Notes: a model not told the origin generated them from the sequence alone. A stretch of DNA of 64,000 nt from Mucilaginibacter sp. 44-25 (GCA_001898335.1 MKTS01000001.1:186001-250000), one strand, 5' to 3'. Shown: positions 9,906-19,648, counted from the first letter of the stretch. Made by a program: numbers and translations.

Positions 9906-10334
9906 TTAATTATCCTGGTCTAAGTTTATTAACGTCCAGTTGGATGTTTTACTGCTCATACCACCATTATATTTTAAGCTGATGGTAAAACGGGTTTCCT
10001 GATTTTCGCCATCATCAAATTTGGTGCTGTATGATGATTTGATCACATAAACCGAATCAGACTTTTTTGCAAACTGGTAATTATCATCATTAAACACCGG
10101 GTTCGATCCCCTTACCGTAGGTAGTATAAATTGTTTAGCAACTCCGTAAGCAGTATCGCTATCAGGCAATCCATCCAGCAGGTTTCCCCCGGGATTGGAT
10201 AACGCCCATTTACCTATGAAAAGTCCGAATAAAATAAGCAGCGCTACAATAGCCAGGCCGGCTCGTTTAGCGGTTTTGTTTTTTACAGATTTGTCTTTTA
10301 AATAATCTCTTGAAGGCGGTGCTTCTCTTCTCAT
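9906..10334 (-). CDS. Single-pass membrane protein of unknown function
   Basis: A 142-residue protein with a basic, hydrophilic N terminus (RREAPPSRDYLKDKSVKNK), one hydrophobic segment at about residues 25-45 (AGLAIVALLILFGLFIGKWA) and a C-terminal domain on the far side of the membrane. The tail (AYGVAKQFILPTVRG, then VIKSSYSTKFDDGE and FTISLKYNGG ... NWTLINL) looks like the small beta-rich domain found in many uncharacterised membrane or zinc-ribbon proteins; this is a weak resemblance only. The frame opens GTG-ATG; the ATG is preferred. It precedes OsmC by 7 nt. Confidence 0.7.
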   Translation of the reverse strand: MRREAPPSRDYLKDKSVKNKTAKRAGLAIVALLILFGLFIGKWALSNPGGNLLDGLPDSDTAYGVAKQFILPTVRGSNPVFNDDNYQFAKKSDSVYVIKSSYSTKFDDGENQETRFTISLKYNGGMSSKTSNWTLINLDQDN

Positions 10335-10355
10335 CACACAATATAATAGTTTAAA

Positions 10356-11396
10356 TTAATAGAAATGGTAACATCTGCTGGCGCCATAAAACTTCTGTTC
10401 GCCGCGGTCACGAGAGGGTAGGGTGGTTTCGTAACCGATGCTACCCTCAGTGGTACCGCTGGTATTGCCGTAGTTAATACCGCCGGCAGGCACATCATGG
10501 CTTACACCAAAACGTAGCTTTTCGCCTCCGTCACGGTTAATAAACAGATCAAATATAAGAGAAATTACCACAGCGCTTGGGCCTCCCGCGCCACCTGTGC
10601 GATACCAGGCACCTACATTTATACTCTTACGTTTGTATTGCATGCCCGCATTAAGCGATTGCATATTACCCTGCTTGTAAAATATTACTGAGGGGATAAT
10701 GTAAGATTTATCTTCGTCATCCAAATTATCATCCTGCGTCAGGTTATACCTGTAGGAAGCGTGTAAAGTACTGCGTATGGGTAGTTTTGATGGCGTACCG
10801 GTAAATGATTGATTGGGCCGGTTAATATGCTGCGCCGCGCCACCAATATTAAAATTTTTAAGGGTGAGGTTAACACCGGCACCGGCGTCAAAAAAGAATT
10901 TGTTGTTAAACTGCGGGTTATCGGCACCTGTTGTTGAACCCGGAATAAAACCCGTGCTGGGGTCTATCTGGTCGCCAAAAACCAGTTTACTGTAATCTAC
11001 CGATCGGTTGGTTACCCCGGCCTGTAATCCAAAGGACAACACATAATCCTGCGAGCCAACACTATAAGAGTATATACCGGCTATGTTATTCTTATTTAAA
11101 TAGGCGGAGCCTTCACTGCTGCGGGTAAATAATAATCCCAGGCCGCCGCCAAATTGCGGTACATTGTAATCAATTGAGGCGGTTAAATAGGTGAGGTTAC
11201 CAGGTATGGAAGTGTATTGGTTGCGGTAAATGAGGTTCATCCGCAGGTCACCATCAAACTGACCGTTAAGTGCCGGGTTAAGGTAAACCGGTGAGTTAAA
11301 GAATTGCGAATACATATGATCCTGCGCAAAAACAGCTCCGGCTATCAATTGCAGGGCGAATATTATCAACAGGCGAAATTTTAGTTTTTCCTTCAT
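10356..11396 (-). CDS. PorP/SprF family type IX secretion outer-membrane protein
   Basis: A 346-residue beta-barrel protein of the PorP/SprF family. After a signal peptide (RLLIIFALQLIAGAVFAQ) comes the family hallmark QDHMYSQFFNSPVYLNPAL, then RMNLIYRNQYTSI and alternating beta strands to a C-terminal end. SprF proteins help secrete a cognate adhesin through the type IX system and attach it to the surface. The start is the ATG at 11396; an open frame continues 52 codons upstream but lies inside the adhesin gene in another frame and carries no signal peptide. It begins 5 nt after the adhesin stop, fitting an SprB-SprF-type operon. Confidence 0.92.
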   Translation of the reverse strand: MKEKLKFRLLIIFALQLIAGAVFAQDHMYSQFFNSPVYLNPALNGQFDGDLRMNLIYRNQYTSIPGNLTYLTASIDYNVPQFGGGLGLLFTRSSEGSAYLNKNNIAGIYSYSVGSQDYVLSFGLQAGVTNRSVDYSKLVFGDQIDPSTGFIPGSTTGADNPQFNNKFFFDAGAGVNLTLKNFNIGGAAQHINRPNQSFTGTPSKLPIRSTLHASYRYNLTQDDNLDDEDKSYIIPSVIFYKQGNMQSLNAGMQYKRKSINVGAWYRTGGAGGPSAVVISLIFDLFINRDGGEKLRFGVSHDVPAGGINYGNTSGTTEGSIGYETTLPSRDRGEQKFYGASRCYHFY

Positions 11397-11401
11397 CTCA
11401 C

Positions 11402-14400
11402 TTATCTTATTAAATGTATCACACCTGTGCGTTTTGGTAATTCGCCTTTCAAAGAGTTGCCCTTCCATTCTGATCCGTTTGTGAAACGGGCGGTAGCCTG
11501 CCATATGTAAGTCCCTTGGGGTACAGGTACTCCCTTGTAGGTGCCGTCCCAACCTTCGGTAGGGGAACCATCGCCATCAAGCGCCGTGGTTTGCCACATC
11601 AGTTGCCCCCAATTATTAAATATTTGCAGGCGCCATTCTTTTAACTTTTGCCCTTTGGCTTTAAATGTTTGTAACTCCCTCACGCTTGATGATGGCTGAA
11701 AAGCATTAGGTAAAAAGAGCTCGCCTAAAAACTTGATCTCTATTTTTTGTTGTGAAACATCGAAACAACCGGTTGGTGATTTGGCTGTTAAAGTAACCGT
11801 GTAAGGCGAGTTCACATAATCATACTGATGCGCAGGAGGTGTATAAAATGGCGATTTTGCAGTGCCATCGCCAAAATCCCAGGTGTAAATAAATGATTCC
11901 GGCGGGGTACCATCCACACTCTGCGTAGTATTAGCAAAAGTTACCGTATTATCGCGGTTAACCACGTAAGTGAACGATGGTTTAGGCTTCGGATAAACGG
12001 TTATAGCTACTTTGGCTGATTCCTGTTGCGTGCCGCAACCCGGGTTTGAAGCCTTTACCGAAATAAAGTAGGTTCCGGGAGTATCAAATGATGTTGTAAA
12101 ATCAGCCGTGGTACTTGCCGGGATAACCTTGGGTGTTGGGCTTGACGAAGTATAAATGTTGTAATAATAGAAAGTACCGCCAGTGGAGGTATTTTCAAAT
12201 GTTACCGGGTCGCCTATACAAAAAGATGTTATTCCATCTTTGGCCTGTAGTCCGGATGTGATACCTGAGGGTGAAACCTGGATATTTCTTGGCGCGGTAG
12301 TGGCTTCTTTGCCGCAATTATTTACAGCTTTTAAAGATAAGGTCCATGTGGCCTGATGATCAATTGTATGTGGTTGAAATATGGCATTGGAAACATCGGT
12401 TTTAGTGATGCTTTCTATAATATTTCCATTTTCGTCTTTGAGCACAAACGTATAAGACTGGTTATTACCCGGCGATGTGTTCTTGGCAGATAGTGTTAAA
12501 ATTCCACAGCCGCCAATGCCATCTAAAATATTGAAGCTCGGAGCTGGTAATTCAGGACTTACAATGATATCTTTAAGGTATTCACTTGGATTACAATTAT
12601 TAATAATCGTTAGTTTAACGGTATACTTTACATCGTTTTTATCAGCCGCTACAGGGAAATAATGCGGAGGCGGATTCTTTTCAGTTGATGGGAGAGAGCC
12701 ATCACCGAAATCCCACAGATATTGGGTTGTGGATACGTCGGGAGTTGAAGTATTGGTAAAAGTTACCGGGCCCGGGCCGCATATTTGTGTATCACTGGTA
12801 AAAGAAGCGCGCACGTCAGGTTTATCTATCACCACAATATCGTTTTGGCTATCCGCACAAGGTGGTATGCCGGATATGGTCCATCTAAACGTATAGGTTT
12901 TACCAGGAACCAGGCCGGTAACCAGTGTATTAGGGTCGTTAGGATTTACAAAGTTCACCTGGGGATCGGCCGGTACAACGGTCCATTTACCAACAAACGT
13001 GCCCGGGTCGTTTCCATGAAGTGTAAAAGAGTTTTGGTTGCAGATGGAAACCGGCGTGCCGCCACCACCTGCATTGGCAACAGGTGTTTCAGGATTAACA
13101 GTAATGGTGACCGGGTTGCTGTACACAGCCTCGCAGGAGCCGGTACTAACCATAGCTCTAAACTGTGCTGTTTGAGAAAGATTTTTAAAAGTGTAAGTGG
13201 CGTTATTTTCGCCATTGATGTCGGTCCAAGTACCTCCCGAGTTTAGTGTCTGCCATGTGATGGTACCCACGTATCCGGTTAGCGTAACAATACCCTGATT
13301 GCTATTGGCACAAACCGTTGTTTGGTCGGGAGTAGCCGTTCCCGCGATAGCCTGGGGCAATACCGTTAAGGTTAAAGTAAACGGGTTACCCACGCATCCG
13401 TTTACCGAAGGTGTAATGGTATAGGTAACGATGGCGTCTGTAGTACCAGTGTTGTTAATAAGGTCATTAATAGTATTGCCGCTTCCGGTAGCACCAAAAC
13501 CGGTTGCTGTACCGCTTGTTAAAGTAGCCGTCCAGTTAAAATCGGTAGCGGTGGAAGAGGTGATGGTATAAGTAAAATTCTTACCACTGCAAATTGAGCT
13601 TGTAGGAGAACTATTCACATTGGCTTTGGGTATAATAGTTACGGTAACTGTTTTGGCTACAGTTTTACAAGCGCCCGCAAGGGTGGTATTAACGGTATAG
13701 GTAAGCACTACGCTACCGGCTGCTATATCAGCAGCGGAAGGTGTGTAGGTAGTAACCGGATTATTTGCATCAGCAAAAGTGCCGCCTGCGGTTGCTGACC
13801 ATTTAACAGAATTGACAATGCCACCTGGCCCTGGTGTTGCCGATAAGTTAACAGCATTGCCTTCACAAACTACATTGGGGGTGGCCGTTGGATCTACAAC
13901 AGGGCCGTCGGCAACAGTAATTTGCTTACTATCTGTAGCTACACCGCAGTTGTTCTTATGCGTTACGGTGATGGTATACGTACCGGTCGTAGGAAAGATG
14001 ATCTTGGGGTATTGAGTATGCAGATCGCTGCCTGGTGCAAAAGTAGCGCCATTGCCAAGCACCCAGGTATACGTGTCTGCTTCGGGTTGGGCGGTGCCAT
14101 CTAAGTTGGTTGGAGTATCGGCAGAGTTAGGGTCAAAGCTCACCGGAGTGTTTACACTACAGATAGTGTTTGATGGCAGTTTTGCTGTTGGCTGGCTGTT
14201 AACAACAATGGTTTTAACCGGCCCGCTTATGGGGCCGCAACCGGGCGTAATAATATCCTGCCTGAATGAATAAACACCTATTTGCGTAAAGTTTAATACG
14301 GGGTCTTTTAAACCGGCATTAAAAGTAACGCCATTGGTTGGGCCGGCGGTTTGTACCCATTTGTAAGTGGTTGTGGTATTACAGGCATTATCTATTGTAG

Positions 14401-15766
14401 ATGTGTTTACTACAGGCACAGGCCCCGATGCAAGGCAAGCCTGTGGTGGTAAGGTAAAGTCTATTTTTGGAGCGTTTTGTACGCAAACGTTGTGCGTAAC
14501 GTCTGCGGCATCGCACAAGCCATTAGTATTTTCATAATGCAGCAATATGGAATGCTCACCATTGGTGTTAAAGGTGTAAACAAATGGTTGCGACAAGGTA
14601 TAGCCGCTTTTGACCAATACGCCATCCACATACCATGACCATTTGGCATTTACGTTTTGGCAATTCGCCGAGGGGCTGCTGGGGTCATCACCAGGGGCAG
14701 AGCGGTTTACAAATGTTACAGCGCTATTGGTACAGGCATATTCGGGGAAATCAAATTTATTTTGCGGCGGAGCAATTACCTTGGCATAAGTGGTTACAGG
14801 TTGCGTAATATTATCGCAGTATATGCTAAGGGGTTGTATATCAATTTGGAATACATTTTTTTTACCGTTCGGGTTACTTCCGCATGATGAAGCAGTGTAC
14901 GGATGGCTTACCTTTCCATTCGCTGCAACAATATCGCAAAAGGTATAAGTGCTTGAGGTACCATCGCCCCAGGTTACTTTATAGGTGAGACCCGGATAAT
15001 TCTTTTGTATGCCGTTATTGGTGGTAATATCAACGTTATATTGTAGCGTGTTACCGCTACCCTGGCAAACTGTACCGTTACCGGTAATGGTAAAACTGTT
15101 ATTTACTATGTTATTAATTAATTGGTAAGCTTTTATACCCCAAACACCATTTCGCTGAGTTTTAACGGTAACTGTGTAGTTGGCTGCGTTAGCTGCAAAA
15201 GTGGTATTTAAGGGAAATGTACCCTCATCAGTTTTGGTAAGCTCATTATAGAAGTTAGCCGTTGCCGGGTTACCTCCTTCAGATGTATTGGTAAACGGAA
15301 AATTATTAGCGCCGCCATTACATGAGCCGTACACTTCCGGGTCCAGGCTGGGCTTTATAGGGAAGGATGCGGCACCTGCTTTTATCCCTGCTATCGCATT
15401 TATACTAAAAACCGCGGAGGTACCGGGAGTTGAAGGAATGCTTGACGCAACTCTCACCCGGTAATTGGTGCCCGCTGCCGCGTTGTTAGGAATAATGCCG
15501 TTAATAAAAGGTACATAAAAGCCTTTGGCGCTGCCTATTAATGTTGGCGAACCAAAGTTACCATTCGCGTCAGAAAGATATAAGTTGAAAACATTTGCGG
15601 GGTCGCTAATACAGCCTGTAACCGTTATGGGTACAGCAATAGTTGAGCCTTGTCCGTACGGCCCCGGGTCAACCGTGCCGATATTAATAGTTTGCGAGAA
15701 AGCAACCTGCCTCATTAGCAGGAAGGAAATTATTAGAAATAAACCCTTTGTAAAAGTTTTGCCCAT
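11402..15766 (-). CDS. Giant PKD-rich surface protein with type-B T9SS sorting domain
   Basis: A 1454-residue secreted protein. A signal peptide (GLFLIISFLLMRQVAFSQ) leads into a long array of Ig-like/PKD beta domains: repeated blocks such as YLWDFGDGSLPSTEK and IYTWDFGDGTAKSPF, and many paired cysteines within VCEGNAVNLSA, ICSGKNFTYT or VCANSNQGIV-like strand starts. The last ~90 residues (ELFLPNAFQPSSS ... WRLQIFNNWGQLMW ... GWDGTYKGVPVPQGTYIW) are the gliding-motility-associated C-terminal domain (type B sorting signal) for the type IX system. The downstream PorP/SprF gene is its likely export/anchoring partner. The ATG at 15766 is preferred to a TTG at 15778. Function is probably adhesion or gliding; ligand unknown. 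Confidence 0.92.
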   Translation of the reverse strand: MGKTFTKGLFLIISFLLMRQVAFSQTINIGTVDPGPYGQGSTIAVPITVTGCISDPANVFNLYLSDANGNFGSPTLIGSAKGFYVPFINGIIPNNAAAGTNYRVRVASSIPSTPGTSAVFSINAIAGIKAGAASFPIKPSLDPEVYGSCNGGANNFPFTNTSEGGNPATANFYNELTKTDEGTFPLNTTFAANAANYTVTVKTQRNGVWGIKAYQLINNIVNNSFTITGNGTVCQGSGNTLQYNVDITTNNGIQKNYPGLTYKVTWGDGTSSTYTFCDIVAANGKVSHPYTASSCGSNPNGKKNVFQIDIQPLSIYCDNITQPVTTYAKVIAPPQNKFDFPEYACTNSAVTFVNRSAPGDDPSSPSANCQNVNAKWSWYVDGVLVKSGYTLSQPFVYTFNTNGEHSILLHYENTNGLCDAADVTHNVCVQNAPKIDFTLPPQACLASGPVPVVNTSTIDNACNTTTTYKWVQTAGPTNGVTFNAGLKDPVLNFTQIGVYSFRQDIITPGCGPISGPVKTIVVNSQPTAKLPSNTICSVNTPVSFDPNSADTPTNLDGTAQPEADTYTWVLGNGATFAPGSDLHTQYPKIIFPTTGTYTITVTHKNNCGVATDSKQITVADGPVVDPTATPNVVCEGNAVNLSATPGPGGIVNSVKWSATAGGTFADANNPVTTYTPSAADIAAGSVVLTYTVNTTLAGACKTVAKTVTVTIIPKANVNSSPTSSICSGKNFTYTITSSTATDFNWTATLTSGTATGFGATGSGNTINDLINNTGTTDAIVTYTITPSVNGCVGNPFTLTLTVLPQAIAGTATPDQTTVCANSNQGIVTLTGYVGTITWQTLNSGGTWTDINGENNATYTFKNLSQTAQFRAMVSTGSCEAVYSNPVTITVNPETPVANAGGGGTPVSICNQNSFTLHGNDPGTFVGKWTVVPADPQVNFVNPNDPNTLVTGLVPGKTYTFRWTISGIPPCADSQNDIVVIDKPDVRASFTSDTQICGPGPVTFTNTSTPDVSTTQYLWDFGDGSLPSTEKNPPPHYFPVAADKNDVKYTVKLTIINNCNPSEYLKDIIVSPELPAPSFNILDGIGGCGILTLSAKNTSPGNNQSYTFVLKDENGNIIESITKTDVSNAIFQPHTIDHQATWTLSLKAVNNCGKEATTAPRNIQVSPSGITSGLQAKDGITSFCIGDPVTFENTSTGGTFYYYNIYTSSSPTPKVIPASTTADFTTSFDTPGTYFISVKASNPGCGTQQESAKVAITVYPKPKPSFTYVVNRDNTVTFANTTQSVDGTPPESFIYTWDFGDGTAKSPFYTPPAHQYDYVNSPYTVTLTAKSPTGCFDVSQQKIEIKFLGELFLPNAFQPSSSVRELQTFKAKGQKLKEWRLQIFNNWGQLMWQTTALDGDGSPTEGWDGTYKGVPVPQGTYIWQATARFTNGSEWKGNSLKGELPKRTGVIHLIR

Positions 15767-15786
15767 CAAATGCGCCAATCAAAAAT

Positions 15787-15794
15787 CAAATTTA
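15787..15794 (-). promoter_or_regulatory. -7 promoter box for the adhesin-SprF operon
   Basis: The minus strand reads TAAATTTG, an exact TAnnTTTG match 20 nt before the adhesin ATG. It would place the transcript start near the TTG at 15778, which supports the ATG at 15766. No good -33 element is seen. Confidence 0.45.
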
Positions 15795-15902
15795 AACCGG
15801 GTATATAACATTTACGTTACAGTATATGGCTTTATACGTAAATAAACAGAACCGGTTGCGTGGTATGCACGCTTTTAATAATTAATTATTGATCGGGGGA
15901 GA

Positions 15903-17141
15903 TCAACCAAAAAACAGGTACGAAATAAAAATGGCCGCGATAACACCGGCAAAATCGGCCAAAAGACCCGCCGGTATAGCATATCGCGAACGTTTGATAC
16001 CTACAGAACCAAAATATAATGCTACAATATAGAAAGTAGTATCGGCTGATCCGTTAAAAACCGATCCCAGCCTGCCCGCGAAACTATCAGGCCCGTAGGT
16101 TTGCATGGTGCTGATCATCATGGCCTTTGAGCCCGAACCGCTTAACGGCTTCATATAGGCTACAGGCAGGGCATCAACAAAGCGGGTATCTAAATGCGCT
16201 TTTGTAGCCGCCCATTTTACGCCACTGTTAAGATAGTCAAGCGCGCCGCTGTTACGCAATACGCTTATGGCTACTAACATAGCTACCAGGTATGGTATAA
16301 TTTTTACCGATACCTCAAAACCGCTTTTGGCGCCATCAATAAAGCTTTCAAAAACGTTTACTCTTTTACGTAATGCACCCAGGATAAATATTACCGGAAT
16401 AGCAAACAATAAAAAATTGCTGGATACTTTTGATACCGTAGCAATCTGATCCTTGCTTAACTGGGTGGTAAAATACCACACCAGCGCTGCGATAAACATG
16501 GTAAGGCCGCCTAACCAGCTTAATATAACCCTGTCAAACAGGTTAATTTTTTGTTTGATGGCTACGGCTATCATCCCGGTAACGGTGGCTACATAAGTAG
16601 CTATAATACACGGTAACAAAACATCCGCCGGGTCTTTGGCATGTAATATAAAACGCTGTGCTATGATGGTAACGGGCAGCAGTTGCAAGCCGGAAGTGTG
16701 CAGCACCAGGAACATGATCTGCGCGTTGGAGGCGGTTTCCTTATTAGGGTTGAGTTCCTGCAAACTGCCCATAGCTTTTAAACCTAAAGGAGTAGCGGCA
16801 TTATCAAGCCCAAGCAGGTTGGCCGAAAAATTCATCATCATTTGCCCGGTGGCAGGGTGGTTCCTGGGTACTTCGGGGAATAAACGGCTTAGAAAGGGCC
16901 CAACAATGCGTGAAAGAAAATTCATGGCACCGGCCCGTTCGCCAATGTTAAGGATACCCAGCCATAATACCATATTACCGGCCAGGGGAAGTGCAATGTC
17001 CATTACCGAGGCTTTTGAACTATCAAACATCCCGTCAACCAATACCTTAAAGGCATTGGTATCGCCAAGAAATACCATTTTAACTGATGCGATAACAAAC
17101 GCTATGATAAAAAAGGCTATCCAGATGTAATTTAAAGCCAT
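15903..17141 (-). CDS. SpmA-SpmB fused nucleoside-recognition membrane protein
   Basis: A 412-residue polytopic membrane protein made of two Gate/nucleoside-recognition domains in tandem, corresponding to Bacillus SpmA followed by SpmB. The first half has PATGQMMMNFSANLLGLDNAATPLGLKAM (residues about 95-123, conserved asparagine-rich loop). The second half has AYMKPLSGSGSKAMM and FNGSADTTFYIVALYFGSVG. In spore formers the pair is linked to spore maturation; in non-sporulating Bacteroidota the fused form is common and its substrate is unknown, so a transport role is inference. It is divergent from the OsmC gene at 17315. Confidence 0.9.
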   Translation of the reverse strand: MALNYIWIAFFIIAFVIASVKMVFLGDTNAFKVLVDGMFDSSKASVMDIALPLAGNMVLWLGILNIGERAGAMNFLSRIVGPFLSRLFPEVPRNHPATGQMMMNFSANLLGLDNAATPLGLKAMGSLQELNPNKETASNAQIMFLVLHTSGLQLLPVTIIAQRFILHAKDPADVLLPCIIATYVATVTGMIAVAIKQKINLFDRVILSWLGGLTMFIAALVWYFTTQLSKDQIATVSKVSSNFLLFAIPVIFILGALRKRVNVFESFIDGAKSGFEVSVKIIPYLVAMLVAISVLRNSGALDYLNSGVKWAATKAHLDTRFVDALPVAYMKPLSGSGSKAMMISTMQTYGPDSFAGRLGSVFNGSADTTFYIVALYFGSVGIKRSRYAIPAGLLADFAGVIAAIFISYLFFG

Positions 17142-17314
17142 GTTTAGAATTTCGACTGTGAAGATAGTTCATTTTGTAAAATAAATTACGGTTATGCACC
17201 TGCCGAAACAAAAATTGTTGTTAGAGATACCAGGATTTCATGACTGTATTGTTTGACAGGTTGATTACTATCCGTTATGTTTAAAACAGTATTTTAGCAA
17301 AAATAAATTATAAT

Positions 17315-17743
17315 ATGCCTACTATAAAACTTTCAAGAGTAAGTGGTGACTTCGGTTTTGAAGCCGCGGACGAATATGGTCACATCGTAAAAATGGATAC
17401 CAGCGCGGAAAGCGGCGGGCAGAACTTTGGTGTGCGCCCTATGCAAATGTTATTGATGGGCTTGGGTGGTTGCAGCGCTATAGATGTGATCAGTATTTTA
17501 AAGAAACAACGCCAGGATGTGGTTGATTATAAGATGGTAATAAGCGGCGACCGCGAAGCTGGTAAAGAACCATCACTTTGGGAAACCATCAACATTGAAT
17601 TTCATCTGTATGGCAATGTGGATGAAGACAAAGCCAGGAAAGCTGTAGAATTATCACTTAACAAATATTGCTCGGTTGCAGCTACGCTTTATAAGGCGAA
17701 TGCCGATATAAAATGGACGGTAATCATACATCCTGCCGAATAA
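17315..17743 (+). CDS. OsmC family protein, second paralogue
   Basis: A 142-residue OsmC-fold protein of the YhfA-like branch. The two conserved cysteines are in MGLGGCSAIDVISILKK and LNKYCSVAATLYKAN. It differs from the OsmC at 9.5 kb: the first cysteine is preceded by GGRPMQ-like 'GVRPMQMLLMGLGG' and there is no CPVH motif, which points to the group often found as solitary cytoplasmic proteins. Peroxide reduction is inferred from the family. The stop is followed after only 5 nt by the 88-bp inverted-repeat element. Confidence 0.88.
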   Translation: MPTIKLSRVSGDFGFEAADEYGHIVKMDTSAESGGQNFGVRPMQMLLMGLGGCSAIDVISILKKQRQDVVDYKMVISGDREAGKEPSLWETINIEFHLYGNVDEDKARKAVELSLNKYCSVAATLYKANADIKWTVIIHPAE

Positions 17744-17748
17744 TACAT

Positions 17749-17836
17749 AAAGGAGCAGCACACTTAATATTTCTATATTAAACAAATCTGTTGGTTTTCG
17801 GCGAAGGATCCGAAATGCTGATGTCGCTGCTCCTTT
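17749..17836. repeat. 88-bp nested inverted-repeat element (structured RNA or MITE-like)
   Basis: The ends form an 11-bp perfect inverted repeat: AAAGGAGCAGC at 17749-17759 and GCTGCTCCTTT at 17826-17836. Inside are two further perfect hairpins: TTAATAT/ATATTAA (17764-17770 with 17775-17781, 4-nt loop) and TTTCGG/CCGAAA (17796-17801 with 17810-17815, 8-nt loop). The whole would fold as a three-way junction. It is flanked by CAT on both sides (17746-17748 and 17837-17839), which could be a 3-bp target duplication. It could be a small miniature element, a structured 3' end of the OsmC message, or a stand-alone RNA. No T tract follows, so it is not a plain terminator. Confidence 0.5.
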
Positions 17837-18283
17837 CATTTGAAGATTGGCAACGCCAGCCTACTCAAAGCGTGAGCCCAAACCTGATATATCCCGGCAC
17901 TTTTTCTAAGTCAATTCTACCGGCTTAACTATATCCGGTTATCGAAACTACATGTAATGCCTATCTGGCTGAGCTATATTTATTCAATGTTACCGTTGCT
18001 GCTTAAATACACATCTCATCGTTAAAGTTTTGTAATTGTATATTTTACTGTACATAAAATAGCTTCAAACATTTTGGTTGTAAGTAGTTGGTGAAGGCGG
18101 TTTCTGTACACTTTTTAGCGTTGATAAAGGCTTAAACTAATGTGTTTTGGCCGTTTTAAGGATATGGGATTAAGGATGTGCAATAATCACTGTATTTGTA
18201 ATTATTTGCTTTGATGGCATTGTTGTTGACAGTTGTAATTCAATCCGGCTGAACAACCACCCGGGGCATATAATAGAAACAAT
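17837..18283. other. Gene-free stretch before the OmpA-family gene
   Basis: About 450 nt of A/T-rich sequence with no open frame of coding character on either strand. Several TTTG words occur near 18195-18215, but none has the TA at the right place for an exact TAnnTTTG box. It presumably holds the promoter and long 5' leader of the abundant outer-membrane protein gene downstream. Confidence 0.5.
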
Positions 18284-19648
18284 ATGAAAACACATTTAAA
18301 AAAAGCATCATTACTAATGACCGGTTTACTGGTTGGTGGTAAACTGTTTGCTCAAACCCCTGACACAACCTTAAGCACAAACAACTATGTACAACCTTTT
18401 TCAGGCGGCGGTTCGTTCCGTACCTGGTCTATAGGTGTACACGGTGGATTATTAACCCCCTACACAATTTTTGGTACAAGCGGAAGACAAGATTTTGTAA
18501 CGCCTAAATCAGAGATAGGTTACGGCGGTTATATCGCAAAACAATTTTTACCAAGCTTTGGTATGCAAGCCGACTTCTTAAGAGGGCAGGTAAGCGGCCA
18601 AAACGGCCAACCTGTTAATGGTGTTGCGGGTGCAAGCAGTTTCAATACAAAATTAGACTGGAGCGCTGCATTAAAAGCCAACTTTACTTTAGCTAACATT
18701 AACTGGTTTAACAAAAAAAGCGCTATACAACCATACATCAGCGCGGGTGCCGGTTACATGGGCTATAAAACATCAGTAGTTGACGCTACCGGTACAACAA
18801 CTACCACCAGCAATGGTACCATTAAAGAATGGTTTGTACCAGTAGGTTTAGGCTTTAAAATTAACATGGGTTCAGGTGTTAACCTTGATTTAGGTTACCA
18901 GGTGAACTTTGTACAGGCTGATAACTTTGATGGCGTAAACGTTGGTTCAACTAACGACAGGTTCTCTTATGCACACATCGGTTTAGAGTTTGCTTTGGGT
19001 AGCAGCAAAAAACCACAGTTAGCTACTTACAACCCGGTTAACTCAATGCGTACCGAGTACCTATGGAAAAATCAGCAAACTCAACAAATGCTGCAGGCTC
19101 AAATCGATGCTGAGAAAGCTAAAAACGCTCAGTTAAGAAGCGACCTTGACGCCACAAACGCTAATCTGGCTAAATTAACTATCGATAGCGATGGTGACGG
19201 TGTGCTTGATGTAAACGACAAATGTCCTAACACGCCTGCCGGTACTAAGGTAGATGGTTCTGGCTGTCCGTTAGCTAAACCGGTAATCGTGGTAACTGAA
19301 GAAGACCGCCGTGTGGTTAACGATGCTATTGCTAACCTTGAGTTTGACTTTGGTAAAGCTACCATCCGCGAAAAATCATACCCAAGCTTACAGCGTGTAG
19401 CCAAACTATTGGTTGATAAAAACTTCAGCCTGAAACTTGCCGGTCACACTGATAACGTTGGTTCTGACGCTGCAAACCTTAGATTATCTAAAGACCGTGC
19501 CGAATCAATTAAATCATACCTGGTTAGCCAGGGCGCAAACCCATCACGTATAGAAGCTGTGGGTTACGGTAAAACTCAGCCGATCGCATCTAATAAGACA
19601 GCTGCTGGTCGTCAGAAAAACCGTCGCGTAGAGTTTACGCTTTATTAA
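18284..19648 (+). CDS. OmpA family outer-membrane protein
   Basis: A 454-residue protein with a signal peptide ending at KLFAQ, an N-terminal beta-barrel of about 230 residues (SFRTWSIGVHGGLLTPY ... FSYAHIGLEFALGSS), a short coiled-coil (about residues 255-300, QTQQMLQAQIDAEKAKNAQL), a thrombospondin-type-3 calcium-binding repeat (DSDGDGVLDVNDKCPNTPAG) and a C-terminal OmpA peptidoglycan-binding domain (LAGHTDNVGSDAANLRLSKD ... GYGKTQPIASN ... RQKNRRVEF). It ties the outer membrane to the wall. Codons are strongly biased to A/T-ending choices in runs unlike several neighbours, as expected for a highly expressed protein. A strong terminator follows. Confidence 0.95.
   Translation: MKTHLKKASLLMTGLLVGGKLFAQTPDTTLSTNNYVQPFSGGGSFRTWSIGVHGGLLTPYTIFGTSGRQDFVTPKSEIGYGGYIAKQFLPSFGMQADFLRGQVSGQNGQPVNGVAGASSFNTKLDWSAALKANFTLANINWFNKKSAIQPYISAGAGYMGYKTSVVDATGTTTTTSNGTIKEWFVPVGLGFKINMGSGVNLDLGYQVNFVQADNFDGVNVGSTNDRFSYAHIGLEFALGSSKKPQLATYNPVNSMRTEYLWKNQQTQQMLQAQIDAEKAKNAQLRSDLDATNANLAKLTIDSDGDGVLDVNDKCPNTPAGTKVDGSGCPLAKPVIVVTEEDRRVVNDAIANLEFDFGKATIREKSYPSLQRVAKLLVDKNFSLKLAGHTDNVGSDAANLRLSKDRAESIKSYLVSQGANPSRIEAVGYGKTQPIASNKTAAGRQKNRRVEFTLY

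Noticed and set aside
12785..13246. A 153-codon forward open frame opposite the adhesin gene
   Set aside because: It is antisense to a clear PKD-domain gene, has no start context or promoter, and its composition (many Arg, Cys, Ile runs) is that of a shadow frame.
17654..17839. A 61-codon reverse frame across the 88-bp inverted-repeat element
   Set aside because: It is produced by reading through the hairpin arms and the OsmC 3' end; no protein-like pattern.
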